From positions 4,428,843-4,492,842 of the forward strand of contig NC_092044.1 in NCBI RefSeq assembly GCF_003086295.3: a stretch of DNA of 64,000 bases, in the 5' to 3' direction. A model generated the notes under the pieces. The model worked only from the letters and a program-made list of their open reading frames with translations. It was not told the DNA's origin and searched no databases. This document shows, piece after piece, positions 37,236 through 48,815 of this stretch. Position 1 is the stretch's first letter. Each line of letters begins with the position of its first letter. This DNA comes from Arachis hypogaea (taxonomy: Eukaryota; Streptophyta; Magnoliopsida; Fabales; Fabaceae). A program made the position numbers and the translations under genes.

Positions 37236-37616
37236 ACTAATGTTTAGGACTAAATAATAATTTTGTTTAACCTTCTTTGAAATGACTTTTTTTCTATTTA
37301 TTTTATTTTATTTTATTTTTTAGTTCATTTTTTTCCTTCTAAATATCCTTTTTTCTTTCGTCATAAGTTTCTTTAATTTTAAGTAGTAGTAAATTAGTAA
37401 TAATCACATAATAATTGTGGTAGTCGTTCTGATGATTGTAATAATTTGTTAATAAAATTGATAGAATAATATAAACGATAAAAATTATAATAATAGAAAA
37501 AAGATGAATTTTAAAGAAAAAAATTTAATTAAAAAAAAAACAAAAATGACCCAACAAAGTGTTAGATAAAAAAAAAGACATTTTATACCTTCGATATTAA
37601 ATTAGAATTTAATTTA

Positions 37617-37670
37617 AATTTAATTATTATATCAATCTCTATAATTTTATTAAATTTTTAATTAAGTCTT

Positions 37671-37701
<31 letters not shown>

Positions 37702-37915
37702 AGGTTTTTATACCGTATTAGATTTATACTTAAATTTTTATATATTGTGATAAAAATATTGAATTAATATTCTATTAATTCTAATAATTAATATTTTTGT
37801 TACAATAGATTATTAGTTATAAAATCTGATATAATATAAGAATTTGATTAAAAAATATATAAAAATTTAATTAATAATTTAATAAAATTATAGAAGCTAA
37901 TGAAATAATTAAATT
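37617..37915. mobile_element. MITE with perfect 9-bp TSD
   Basis: The left end AATTTAATTATTATAT pairs with the right end (other strand AATTTAATTATTTCAT). Exact repeats TTTAATTTA lie at 37608-37616 and 37916-37924. Interior wording (TTTTAATTAAGTC) relates it to the 14569-14918 family. Confidence 0.75.
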
Positions 37916-37924
37916 TTTAATTTA

Positions 37925-38311
37925 AACATTAAAATTAAAAGCAATACTTTATCCAGACTAATATATTAACTTTTTTCATTAGCGAAAAGTAAGAATATAT
38001 ATTTTTAATTCACCTATTTTTGCTTTTGGACATTTATATTTTTTTAGCTTTGTCTTTTCAAAATACGGAAACCACAATATTATATCAATAATGCTTTCTA
38101 GCAATCTAGCATAGTCGAAGTAGTAGATTCCAATTTAAATCATCTAACAACTAAAGTATGTGTGAAAGAACATTAGATCAATACATCGTGTAATTAATGA
38201 CAATCATATACCCATATATCCATATATGTTGACAGGAAAATTAATTATGTCAGTTTTTAACTTTATAAAGAATTAAATAAAAATGAGCACGTAATTAATG
38301 ACAATTATATA
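37925..38311. other. AT-rich spacer before the copia element
   Basis: No gene or repeat recognised between unit 2 and the copia LTR. Confidence 0.4.
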
Positions 38312-38659
38312 TGAAAGGTACCAGGTCTTGGAAGAGAAGTCGCAGAGAGAAGAGTAGAGAGAGAAGCTGAGAAAGTTTGAATTTGCATTCAACTAAACAA
38401 CTGAATTTCAGCATATGAAAAATTATAATTTATATGTATATAGCTAGCTAACTAATACTGATTTAACTCATATACTAAGTTAACTAACTCTAACAAACTA
38501 TAGAAGTGACTAGAAACTGTTGCTGAGTCAGTTAGGATCCACAGTAACGAATTTTAACAGAAAACAAAATTAACAGGATTAATTAACTGCAGAGAAGGAG
38601 AGAGCTGCTGAAACAAAATTGAGAGGTTAAGTTAACTTGCTGCCTTATAACTCCTAGCA
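38312..38659 (-). repeat. Copia 3' LTR
   Basis: 348 bp, TG..CA bounded, similar along its whole length to 47361-47705 with scattered substitutions. The purine-rich stretch beside it (- strand GAAAAGAAAAACTAGAGATG) is the probable polypurine tract. Confidence 0.9.
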
Positions 38660-38833
38660 TCATCTCTAGTTTTTCTTTTCTTCGGCACTTGTAACTGTTT
38701 GTTGATCACAAATGTTCAGCCTGGTTCGAAAGTGTAGAAAAGCCTCAGAAGGTATTGCTTTTGTGAAGATATCGGCCACTTGCACTGAGCCTGGGATATG
38801 ACTCACTTGAACTTCCTTGTTGTTGACATGATC

Positions 38834-40800
38834 TCAAACGAAATGGAGGCCTATTTCAAAATGTTTTGACTTGGAATGGAGGATTGGATTTGTTGCCAAC
38901 ATTACAACACTCAAGTTGTCACAATACACCATTGGTGCTTCAGAGATAGCTAGCTTTAATTCATCCATTAGGTTCTTTATCCATACTAACTCTGCTACTG
39001 TCTCTGCCATACTCCTATACTCGGCCTCAGTACTGGACCTGGCTACAGTTGTTTGTTTCTTCAAAGCCCAGAACACCAGATTTGAGCCAAAAAAACACAC
39101 AATAACCAGTGGTTGACTTTCTATCATCAGGATTATCAGTCCAATTAGAATCACTGTAAGCAGTAATTTTCATAGCAGTGTTCATTGCAGAGTCCTTCTT
39201 GAGGTGCAGGCCATGATATGTTGTACCATTTAGGTACCTCAGCACAAGATTCACCATTTTCTAGTATGAATCCAGAGGATATTGAACAAAATGAGCAAGT
39301 TTATTGACACAGAAGCTGATTTCAGGCCTGGTAATGGTTAGATATTGCAAGCTCCCAATGACAGAGCGATACAGACTTGAATCATGGAAGTTTGACCCTC
39401 CAAGAGCAGAGATTTTTGTTGTAAAGGGAAGAGGAGTGTGACAGGCTGTGCATCCCACGATACCAGCCTTCTTCATTACTTCTTCAATGTATTTTTGCAG
39501 AGTAAACACTAAGCCTCCACTCTTTGTCTTTGTGGCTTGAATTTCAAGAAAGTAGTGCAGATCACCTAGGTCTTTTAGAGCAAACTTGCTATTCAACTGT
39601 TTGATCACTTCTTTAATAGAGTTATCACATTCACCTGTTACAATGATATCATCTAGGACATATGTTTTTAAGTGATTTGTATCACGAGTGAATACTACTA
39701 TGTCAGATTTTGTAGCTACAAATCTAGTTCCTTTAACCCATGTGCAAGCTTATAGTACCACTCCCTGGATGCTTGTTTCAAGCCATACAAAGCCTTATTA
39801 AGTTTGCATATGAATGAAGGATTTTTTTGCTCATATCCTTGGGGTTGCCTCATATATACTTCCTCAACTAAATTACTATGTAAGAAGGCATTATTAACAT
39901 CTAACTGCCTTATTGTCTAGGACCTTGATAATGCAACTGATAGCAGCAGTCTAATAGAGGTGGGCTTAACAACTGGACTATAGGTTTCTGTGAAGTCAAA
40001 ATCTGGTTTTTGAGCAAAGCCTTAAAGAACAAACCTATCTTTGTGCTTCTGAAGTGAACCATATGCATTATATTTAATCCTAAACACCTATTTACTTCCA
40101 ATTGCCTCTCTATCAGGTGGGAGCTTAACTAGCTTCCAAGTATTGTTCCTGAGTAGGACCTCATACTCCAGATCTCTTGCTGCCTTCCACTCAGGAAATT
40201 TGAGTGCTTGTTTAACATTCCTTGGCTCTACACTTGCTAAGAACAACCTTGGCTTGACAATTCCTACTTTTCCTCTTGTCATCATCAGATGAGTGTTTTG
40301 GGTGAGTGTAGTATTTCTAGGTTCAGGGTCAGTTAGAGGGAGAACAATTTCAATGTCATTGATGGGAATAGGAGTTGGGACTGAAGAAGCTGCTACTGGT
40401 GCTGTGATTTCTTGCAAGCTGCTAGAACGGTGTAGTGACTGTAGGGAGGAGGGTTGATTGTTGTTGAAGGTTGTTGTTGGTTGTTTGACTAATGTAAAGA
40501 CACTTGTGTTGAAGTGTTCAAAGAAATATTATAAGGTGGGGTGGACTGAGAGATATTGTTTGAGGTATTTTGTTGGGACAAGGTGGATTGGGGTTGGTGG
40601 TTAGCAGGAAGAGTTTGAGTAGGTGCTGAGAGTTTTGGAATTGTTGGAATTGAGTGTTGAGGAGTTGAGGCTGTTGCTGTCTTGAGACTTTGACTGGCTT
40701 GCTTAAATGGGAATTGATCTTCAAAGAACACCACATTTGGTGTGATGATGACCTTTCCCTGTTGAGTAAGGCATTTATAGCCTTTTTTATCAGTTCTATA
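38834..40800 (-). pseudogene. Copia reverse transcriptase and RNase H, broken
   Basis: From 40800 down: KKGYKCLTQQGKVIIT (end of the integrase region), a Ser/Thr/Pro/Gln-rich spacer, EPRNVKQALKFPEWKAA and NNTWKLVKLPPDREAIGSK (start of reverse transcriptase), a poorly preserved middle, then KDLGDLHYFLEIQ. RNase H follows: AYSDSNWTDNPDDRKSTTGY, ARSSTEAEYRSMAE and HSKSKHFEIGLHFVR. The catalytic site appears as YVLDD (about 39650), with an extra Leu within the usual YVDD box. Frames change several times. Confidence 0.85.
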
Positions 40801-40801
40801 C

Positions 40802-41302
40802 TGTTCATATCCCGGGTCAAGCTGTCTGACCCGAGATGTCTGGAGATAAAGCGACCGACCTCTTCAGGTCAGACTATCCGACCTCTTCTCAAAGAGCTCG
40901 GCCAAATTGCCAGAAAAGCCCAGAAAAGGACCCAAATAGAGGAACACGATCCAAATCCAGAAGCAGCTCAAGCCTACAGAGAGAAGGGCGGTTCCCTTGA
41001 AGATAAGATGACCTCACTCAAAGATAAGATAAGATAACTAACTTATCTTATCTAAGAAGGTCGCTCAACACCATTATAAATACACTGGAGCACCCAGGTA
41101 TAACTCATACTCTGATTCTACTAAAAACCTGCTTAATACTCTTGCTAACTTAAGCATCAGAGTCCCTTGCAGGTACCTCCCACCCTCCAGTGACGAAGGA
41201 TCAGTACCAGCACCAAGTTCAACAAGTCGGACATCACAGCTCTGATCAGTACAAAAGATCTCGTCCGAGATCGACCTACAGTTTCAGGTAACCCCCAGAA
41301 CA
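40802..41302 (+). repeat. Gypsy 5' LTR
   Basis: 501 bp, starts TGTTCATATCCCGGG and ends ACCCCCAGAACA. It is GC-richer than its surroundings and contains TATAAATACACTGGAG (about 41076), a likely TATA region. Confidence 0.9.
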
Positions 41303-41343
41303 TTAGTGTCGTTACCGGGGAACCTGGAAGTCATCCCATCATC

Positions 41344-42500
41344 ATGGCAGACGACCATGATAACGACCACAATTCAGATCTAGAGAATAGAACGCCGCAC
41401 AAAAATGTAGACACTAAACCAAAGGATACTCCTCAACTTAACAACAAAAAGAATTCAAACGCGGGAGCCATGGAGGCGCTTCAAAACCGTTTAAAACAAC
41501 TTGAAGAAGAAGCCTTACGTCAACGAGAGGCTGAGAAAGACCTACAGAAGGAAATAAGGCGACGCCGAGAATTGGAGGACAAACTCCTAAAACTCGAAGC
41601 CGATCTCAAGACCAAAGCCAACCGATCCCTTCATGAGGACAACTCCCGCAAGGAACAAGATCCATTCACCAAGGAAATCATGAAGACCAAAATCCCAAAA
41701 GACTTTAAACTCCCAGATATGACTTTGTACGACGGCACTACATATCCCGACCATCATCTCAGCAATTTCAAAAGTAGAATGTACCTCACCGACACCTCAG
41801 ATGCAGTTCGTTGCAAAGCCTTTTCGACTACTATCACAAAGACAACAATTAGATGGTTCGACAATTTACCTCCTAGGTCCATCACGAGTTTCGACGACTT
41901 GGCCAAGAAGTTTTTGGCCAGATTCTCCATCCAAACAGACAAGGCTAAGCACGCCCCAAGTCTATTAGGAATCAAGCAAGGAGAACGGAAAAGTCTTCGC
42001 AACTACATGGAAAGATTCAACAAAACATGCCTGGACATATAGAGCCTACCAACAGAGGCTACCATTATGGGCCTCATCAATGGCTTGCGAGAGGGACCTT
42101 TTAGCCAATCTATATCGAAAAAATATCCCACATCTCTGAACGAAGTGCAAGAACGAGCAGAAAAGTACATCAACATGGAGGAAAACTCTCCACTATGAGA
42201 GACCTCAAAATCTGGATTTACCTCACGGGATAAGGACAAAGAGTCCAAAAAGAAGGAAGAGCGACATGGAGAAAAAATAAAAAATACCACAATTACACCC
42301 CTCTTCGGGTGTCCCTTGTGGATGTCTACAGAGAGGTTTGCCACACTAAAAAATATCTCCAGTTCGACCACTCAAAGGCAAAAAAGGAGGAGAAAATCGG
42401 GGCAAATATTGTGAATATCATCGAATCCGCGGGCATTCCACCAATGAATGTTTTGATTTAAAAAATGTCATAGAAAAGCTAGTAAAAGAGGGGAAGCTAG
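41344..42500 (+). pseudogene. Gypsy gag
   Basis: The start at 41344 (MADDHDNDHNSD) is followed by a Glu/Arg-rich coiled-coil-like segment (residues about 45-100), then KDFKLPDMTLYDGTTYPDHH, TIRWFDNLPPRSITSFDDL and LLGIKQGERKSLRNYMERF, the retrotransposon gag core. An in-frame TAG at 42040-42042 interrupts it; the reading continues (ATIMGLINGLREGPF) to a second stop at 42196-42198. A later frame has a finger C-x2-H-x4-H-x4-C (CEYHRIRGHSTNEC, about 42413-42454). Confidence 0.85.
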
Positions 42501-42603
42501 ATCGGTATCTGGCCATCCAGGATGATGAGCAAAGAAAAAAAGAAGGGAAGAAGATGTCGGACGAACTGAGCGATCACCTCGTACACCAGAAAGACACGTC
42601 CAC

Positions 42604-44508
42604 ATGATACACGGCGGATTTACAGGAGGAGGAGTCTCCAAATCATCTCGCAAAAGATATCTTAAAGAAGTATATCATGTCGAGGGGAAGGAGGAAGCAC
42701 CCGACATCCCCGCGATTACTTTCACCAAAGAAGACGCATCCGATATAATCTCAAGACATGACGATCCCATGGTCATCACTGTTATACTGGCAAATGCAAA
42801 TCTTCACTGCACACTGATAGACCAAGGGAGCTCTGCCGACATCTTGTTCAAAACTGCCTTCGACAAGCTTGGCTTGGAAGAAAATGAACTCAGAGCATAT
42901 CCGAACAGCCTGTTCGGACTAGGAGACACCCCGGTTCAACTGCTTAGATACATCTCGCTGCACACAAACTTCGAAAAATGAAACCAGTCAAGAACACTTA
43001 AGATAGATTACATCGTGGTTGACGTAAGTTCAGCCTATAACGCCTTAATAGGCCGGACAACACTGAATCAGCTCGGTGCAATAGTCTCGACTCCACATCT
43101 ATGCATGAAGTTCCCAACTACAGAAGGGATAGCTACAATAAAAGTAGACCAGAAGACAGTGCACCGCTGTTACCATGGAAGCCTAAACCTCAGAGGCAGA
43201 GGAGAAGAATTCCTCACAATCGAGCTCGGTGGAGTGCAGAGGCGGGAAGAACTCCGCCCACAACCCGAAGGTGAAATAGAAAAAGTCCAGATCGGGAACC
43301 ACCCATACCTAACAACCAATATCGGTACAATCATAAAAGGAGACATAAAAGAATCACTCATACAGTTCTTGCGAGACAACGTCGATCTCTTTGCATGGAA
43401 GGCCGCAGACATGCCAGGCATAGACCCCAAGCTAATGTGCCACAACCTATCAGTCTACCCAAGATCTCGGCCAGTACAACAGAGGCGTAGAAAGCTCGGA
43501 CCAGAATGCTCCCAAGCTGTGGAAGAGCAGGTACAAGCTCTACTGGAGGCAGGGTTCATAAGAGAAGTCAAATACCCACTATGACTAGCTAACGTCGTCT
43601 TGGTGAAAAAATCAAACGGGAAGTGGTGAATGTGCACCGATTACACTGATCTCAACAAAGCCTGCCCAAAAGATTCTTATCCACTCCCAAGTATTGACGC
43701 TCTGGTAGATGCCTCCTCCGGATATAAATACCTCTCGTTTATGGACGCATACTCAGGATACAATCAAATCCCAATGCATCCACCCGACCAAGAAAAAACT
43801 TCCTTCCTAACCCCAAAGGCAAACTACTGCTACATCGTCATGCCTTTTAGTCTTAAAAATGCGGGAGCTACTTATCAAAGATTAATGAATAAGGTCTTTT
43901 CGGATCACACCGGAAAAATCATGGAAGTCTACGTGGACGACATGCTAATAAAGACACAAAATAAAGAGATTCTATTATCTAACCTGACCCAAGTATTCGA
44001 CACTATAAGACGGCATGGCATGCGACTCAATCCCACAAAATGCACCTTCGCAGTAGAAGCTGGCAAATTCTTGGGTTTTATGCTCACACAGAGAGAAATC
44101 GAGGCAAATCCGGATAAATGTCGGGCCATACTCGGCATGAAGAGCCCGACTTGTGTCAAAAAGGTACAACAACTCAACAGGAGGTTGGCAGCCTTGTCCA
44201 GATTTCTAGCCGGATCGGCAATAAGATCTCTTCCCTTCTACGCCACTCTAAGGAAGGGAAAGAAGTTTGAATGGACAACGGAGTGCGAGCAAGCCTTCCA
44301 AGATTTCAAAAGGTTCCTGGGACAGCCGCCTATCCTAACTCGACCATGACAAGAAGAACCATTTATATTGTACCTCGCAGTAGAAAGTCGGGCAGTAGCC
44401 TCAGCACTAATCCGAGAAGACGACAGAGGACAACAACCCGTGTACTTCATCAGTAAAGCATTACAAGGATCCGAGCTGAACTACCAAAAAATAAAAAAGT
44501 ATGTCTAC
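42604..44508 (+). pseudogene. Gypsy protease, reverse transcriptase and truncated RNase H
   Basis: The protease site LIDQGSSADILF lies at about 42817. The linker (43015-43584) ends in frame stops at 42979 and 43582. Reverse transcriptase at 43630-44349 has CTDYTDLNKACPKDS, YLSFMDAYSGYNQIPM and the catalytic YVDDMLIKT. A stop at about 43627 stands just before CTDY. The RNase H start (ALIREDDRGQQPVYFISKAL) runs to about 44500, where the 3' LTR cuts in. Confidence 0.87.
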
Positions 44509-45018
44509 TGTTCATACCCTAGGTCGAGCTGTCCGACCCGGTATGTTCTACAGACAAAGCGACCAACCTCTGCAGGTCAGGACAACCCGACCACTTCTCA
44601 AAGAGCTCGGCCAAGTCACCAGGAAAGCCCAAAAGAAGGGCCCCAATGGAGGACCGTGCACCTAAGCCCAAGGAAGTCCAAGCCTACAAAGGGAAGGGTG
44701 GTTCTCTTGAAGATAAGATGACCTCACTCAAAAGATAAAGATAAGATAAGATAACTAACTTATCTTATCTACGAAGGTCATTCCACGCTATTATAAATAC
44801 ACTGGAGTACCCAGGTATAACTCATACTCTGATCCTACTAAAAACCTGCTTAATACCCTTGCTAACTTAAGCATCGGAGTCCCTTGCAGGTACCACCACC
44901 CTCCGCTGATGAAGGATCAGCACCATCACTCCGTTCAACAAGTCGGACACGACAGCTCCGACCGGTATAGAAGATCTCGTCCGAGATCGACCTATAGTTT
45001 CAGGTAACCCTCGAAACA
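44509..45018 (+). repeat. Gypsy 3' LTR
   Basis: 510 bp, similar end to end to 40802-41302 with many substitutions and small indels, so the insertion is not very recent. Confidence 0.9.
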
Positions 45019-45023
45019 CATAC

Positions 45024-46270
45024 CTAAAGAATGTGCAAGGAGAGGACCTAAAGTCCAGTTTATGCTTGTTATATGGTCTCTGATGTGGGAAGCAGAGGCA
45101 TCCAAACACTTTGAGTTGGTCATATGAGGGTTGCTTGCCAAGAAGTTTCTTAGCTGGAGATACACCATTTAGAACTGGTGTTGGAAGGATGTTGATTAGT
45201 TTTGCTGCTATGCAGAAGGCTTCTCCACAGAACCTTGTAGGCATTGAAGCTCCTGCCAACAAGGTGAGTCTCATTTCTACTACATGCCTGTGTTTCCTTT
45301 CAGCAGAACCATTTTGTTTGTGAATATGAGGGCAAGCGAACCTGTGCTGAACTCTTTTATCCTGCAGAATCTTTGACAGACTTCTATACTCGGGTGCATT
45401 ATCACTTTGCAATATTTTAAGCTTAGTGTTCAACTGCAATTCAACTTTTTGTTGGAAAATTTCAAAGACTGTTTTTAATTGAGCTCTGGACTTAATTAGA
45501 TAAAGCCAAGTGTATTTTGAAAAAGCATTAACAAAATTAACATAATACCAGTTTCCATTGTTATCTGGCACTGGGGAAGGATCCAAATGTCTGAGTATAC
45601 AAGGTCTAAAGGGTGTGTGTACTCAGTTTGTGAGGAAGGAAATGGGAGCTGATGAGACTTTTCGATACAACAGGCTGAGCAATTTATTTTGACTGGTATA
45701 GGTGAGAGCTTATAGACTTTTAGTACTTTTGACAATACATCATGCTTAGGGTGTTCTAGCCTAGCATGCCAAACAAGGGAATCACTACTTACTGCAGTAG
45801 CATATGCAGCAGCATAACTAGCTGGTGCTCGCAGCTTGTTAATACTAGGAAATCTATAGAGGCCGTTTTCCACAGTGCTTTCAAGCACAATCTTCTCAGT
45901 GTCTTTACTCTTTACATAACACCTATCATCATGAAATTCAAAGAAAATTTGATTACCACAGCACATCGAAGTCCTGGAGAGGAAGATGCATCTTGGGTTG
46001 ACATATAGTGCGACTTGTCAGATATATATGGGTTATATGGGATTTTCCCGTTTTCTTTATGCACACTCATTAGGTTCTTTGTAATTTCAGGCACACACAA
46101 CAAGTTTCTCATGTGCAGTAGCTTAGAGCTCAAGTCATTCTTGAAATAAGAGTTTCCAACAAAAGAGATATGCAAACCCGTTCCATTGCCAACTACTACT
46201 TGCTTATTTCCACAGTATTCTTCCTTCTCCATCAGATTCTTCTCATCATGTGTCATGTGATGTGTAGCTC
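45024..46270 (-). pseudogene. Copia protease, pre-integrase and integrase domains
   Basis: From the high end: YPDSRATHHMTHDEKN at about 46260 (protease site, with Arg where the motif has Gly), NLLCVPEITKNLMSV, the pre-integrase zinc site (WHARLEHPKHD, then CSACCIEKSH), the integrase start (HPLDLVYSDIW, first Asp), LQSDNAPEYRS (second Asp) and NGSAERKHRHVVE (Glu). The reading changes frame at about 45540-45586. It stops where the gypsy element entered. Confidence 0.87.
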
Positions 46271-46375
46271 GTGAGTCAGGATACCAATTGGAGTCCTGGA
46301 CTGTTGTTGGTGTTGCTATCAGATTGCATAGATTTGCTTGTGGTAACCTTCTCCACCATAACCTTCTTCTTCATA

Positions 46376-47361
46376 TTAATTCTCACTGTATCTGTACCCG
46401 CAAGTCCTTGCAGTGTGGCCGAATTTATTACACAGCTGACACTGCGGCCTGTCGTATTCATAGTTTCTTGAATTGTACAGTCTGCCTCCTCTGTTGGACT
46501 GTCCTCTTCCATTCGTGAACTGATCATCACTTGTGAACTGTTTGTTTATATGAGATTCTTGCACCATTCTTTCTTCATTAGAGAAGTTTCTGCCGCCTCT
46601 GTGCATTCTTCCTCCTCTTCTTCTGAATCCTCCTCTGAAGCCTTCTCTTCTTCCTTGCATCTGTTGATTGTATCCTCCAAATTGAGCTACATTTGCTTGC
46701 ACGAACGCCTCTGGTTTTCTGAACTTTGCCAGCATGTTTTCATGAGCTAGCAACAATGCTTCCAGTTCAGCAACAGTTATGTTCTCAGATCTTGCAAGCA
46801 CATATGTATATACTGAAGAATACTCTTCAAATAAGCCATGTAATATTGCATTTACAATATCACTTTCCTTTATTAACTCTCCTACGGATGCTAAAGCATC
46901 AATTGTGCTTTTAATCATCAATACGTACTCAGTTACAGATCCTCCAATTTGGAGCGTGCTGAGCTTGTTCTTCAATTGCATCACCTTAGCCTTGATTTGA
47001 GAGGAGAATGATCCTCTAACCTTTTCCTCACTTGATGCGTAAACATACACCCTACCATCTTTGTGGTGAACGGTTTACTCATTGAAGTCAGTAACCAAGA
47101 TTTGAGAATTGCATCATACCTCTTCCATTGTTGATAATCTGGATTCACTACAGTATCTGATCCATCACTCGATTGTACAAACTGTGGATGAATTCCTCTT
47201 CCTGTGATGTGGCTCAGCATATCATTCCCTTCTATTGTTGAGATTGCTTGATCCTTCCATTGCAGGAAATTGTCCTCATCCAGTTTTATCGATATAGGAG
47301 TTGCTATGAATCCTTGCGTTATTGTTGAATGAGCAGCGAAGCTTGGAGGATCTGATACCAT
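46376..47361 (-). pseudogene. Copia gag with zinc knuckle, one frameshift
   Basis: The N-terminal half (46981-47361) has ISIKLDEDNFLQWKDQAIST and a YQQWKRYDAILKSWLL segment typical of copia gag. A frameshift at about 47000 separates it from the second half (46376-47050), which continues with QIKAKVMQLKNKLSTL, a Gly/Arg-rich stretch and the CCHC knuckle CQLCNKFGHTARTC near the end. The first ATG overlaps the LTR/primer-site junction. Confidence 0.87.
47349..47360 (-). other. Copia primer binding site
   Basis: On the - strand the sequence directly inside the 5' LTR reads TGGTATCAGATC. This is complementary to the 3' end of initiator tRNA-Met, the usual primer of plant copia elements, with the later bases less exact. 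Confidence 0.8.
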
Positions 47362-47705
47362 GAAAGGTACCAGGCCTCAGAGGAGAAGTTCAGAGAGAGA
47401 AGAGTAGAGAGAGAAAAGCTGAGAAAGTGTGAACTTGCATTCAACTAAGCAACTGAATTACAACATGTGAGAAATTACAATTTATATGTACATAGCTAGC
47501 TAACTAACACTGACTTGACTCATACACTAAGCTAACTAACTGTAACAAACTATAGAAGTGACTAAAAGCTGCTGCTGAGTCAGTTAGGGCCCACAGTAAC
47601 TAACTTTAATAGAAAACAGAATTAATAGAATTAACTGCAAGAAGGAAAAACTGCTGAAACAAAACTGAGAGGGTGAGTTAACTTGCTGCCTTATAACTCC
47701 TAACA
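47361..47705 (-). repeat. Copia 5' LTR
   Basis: 345 bp, TG..CA bounded, partner of 38312-38659. It carries AGAGAGAAGAG tracts and several TTAGTTAGCTAGC-like runs in both LTRs. Confidence 0.9.
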
Positions 47706-47710
47706 ATATA

Positions 47711-48815
47711 TATATTCTCAAAGTTTTTTAAATTAGGCATTTTCGTTTTTATTAAATTTTTATTTTCTATAAATTTTCAAAAATTATTTTTATTAGACAG
47801 ATTGATCATTTTATTATTTTAGAGGTAAACTAATTTTATTATTATATAATAATATTCTTTTACCTAATTAATTTTTATAAAATTTATTATATACTTATTT
47901 GTCTAACATGTATGTTAAAATTTCGATTAAAAATAATGAAGGAATCAATCTATTTGACAAAAATAATTTTAAAATCTTTTATAAATAAAAAATTAAAAAA
48001 ATAAATCAAAATATATCATATAAAATGTTTTAAATCAATTTAGATGTTTAATTTAAACACACACAAACTTTTCACAATCAAGAAAATACCTTTAAGCAAA
48101 AGAGAGAGAATAATAAAAACTATAAAATTTAAATCAATTTGGATGTATTGGATTTATATTTTTATTTTTAATAATTTTTTTAATATTTTGTGAAAAAAGA
48201 GAGAGAATAATAAAAACTATAAAACTTTATTTTTATTCTCGTTTTTATTTTTTACAAAATAAAAGAATATAAAATATTAAAAATTAAAAAAATTAAAAAA
48301 ATACAAATACAAAACCAAAATCAATCTTAATTTTTTTTATTTTTTTTTATAAAAATACATTTCAGACGCCACAATGCAATTTCTAAGTTCAATAAAATAT
48401 AATAATAATAAAGTGCCAATTCTAGATAATAATGCCCACATAATTTCGTACATTGAGATTCACCATACAATTCAATGAATTCATCGTATCTATAGTTCTT
48501 GACTTCTTGTGATCCACGTCTTGATTCCCACCAAGATATATATACATCAACAACCAATTCTCTAACGGATATGCACAAATTCCCGCTAACATTTGATGTA
48601 AAACTCATAATATTCTTCTCCAAATTAAACCCTCCAATCCATCAACAATTTCTCCCACCAAATCAAAAACAATTGTGCTACCTATATCATTTTTCATTAA
48701 CAATAGATATAGATTCAATTGTAATTAGTTAGTTACTTTATTGATATATACTAAAGTGACTAACTAATTACAATTGAATTGAATTTGTGATATGATCGAC
48801 TATCATCACTTGCCT
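47711..48815. other. AT-rich DNA, no supportable gene
   Basis: Mostly long A/T tracts. At 48327-48623 the - strand is open for 98 codons (DVYISWWESRRGSQEVKNYR); I recognise no family and find no supporting exon. 48720-48790 contains an inverted pair around AACTAATTACAATTGAATT. It also holds the 3' flank of the small gene at 48816. Confidence 0.4.

Larger units (their letters stand above)
28985..37555. repeat. Tandem segmental duplication, unit 2
   Basis: Direct copy of unit 1 (14400-27750) carrying gene C. Identity is high through gene C and its introns. Sequence found only in this unit: the hAT-like element 29253-29893, the palindromic element 31204-31771 and an enlarged (AT)n tract at 32599-32668. 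Confidence 0.85.
40802..45018 (+). mobile_element. Nested Ty3-gypsy element lacking integrase
   Basis: Bounded by LTRs 40802-41302 and 44509-45018, both TG..CA, with flanks TATAC (40797-40801) and CATAC (45019-45023) agreeing at 4 of 5 bases. The internal region holds gag, a CCHC-like finger, protease, reverse transcriptase and the first part of RNase H, then passes straight into the 3' LTR. The rest of RNase H and all of integrase are missing, so it depended on another element for insertion, or lost them later. RT wording (CTDYTDLNKACPKDSYPLPS) fits the Tat/Retand side of the gypsy group. Confidence 0.9.
38312..47705 (-). mobile_element. Full-length Ty1-copia retrotransposon, decayed, with nested gypsy element
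   Basis: Bounded by two LTRs (38312-38659 and 47361-47705) and by the direct repeat ATATA at 38307-38311 and 47706-47710. Transcription would run on the - strand: gag, protease, integrase, reverse transcriptase, RNase H. The coding region is split at about 40801/45019 by a Ty3-gypsy insertion; the two copia halves join at the conserved segment after the integrase core. Several frameshifts and stops make it non-autonomous. The intact 5-bp TSD shows that both ends belong to one insertion. Confidence 0.92.

Noticed and set aside
43929..44456. Antisense and alternate-frame ORFs in the gypsy reverse transcriptase region
   Set aside because: Shadows of the pol frame that carries YVDDMLIKT.
48327..48623. 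98-codon - strand frame (DVYISWWESRRGSQEVKNYR)
   Set aside because: Some stretches look protein-like, but no family, promoter or splice partner could be supported; left in the intergenic entry.
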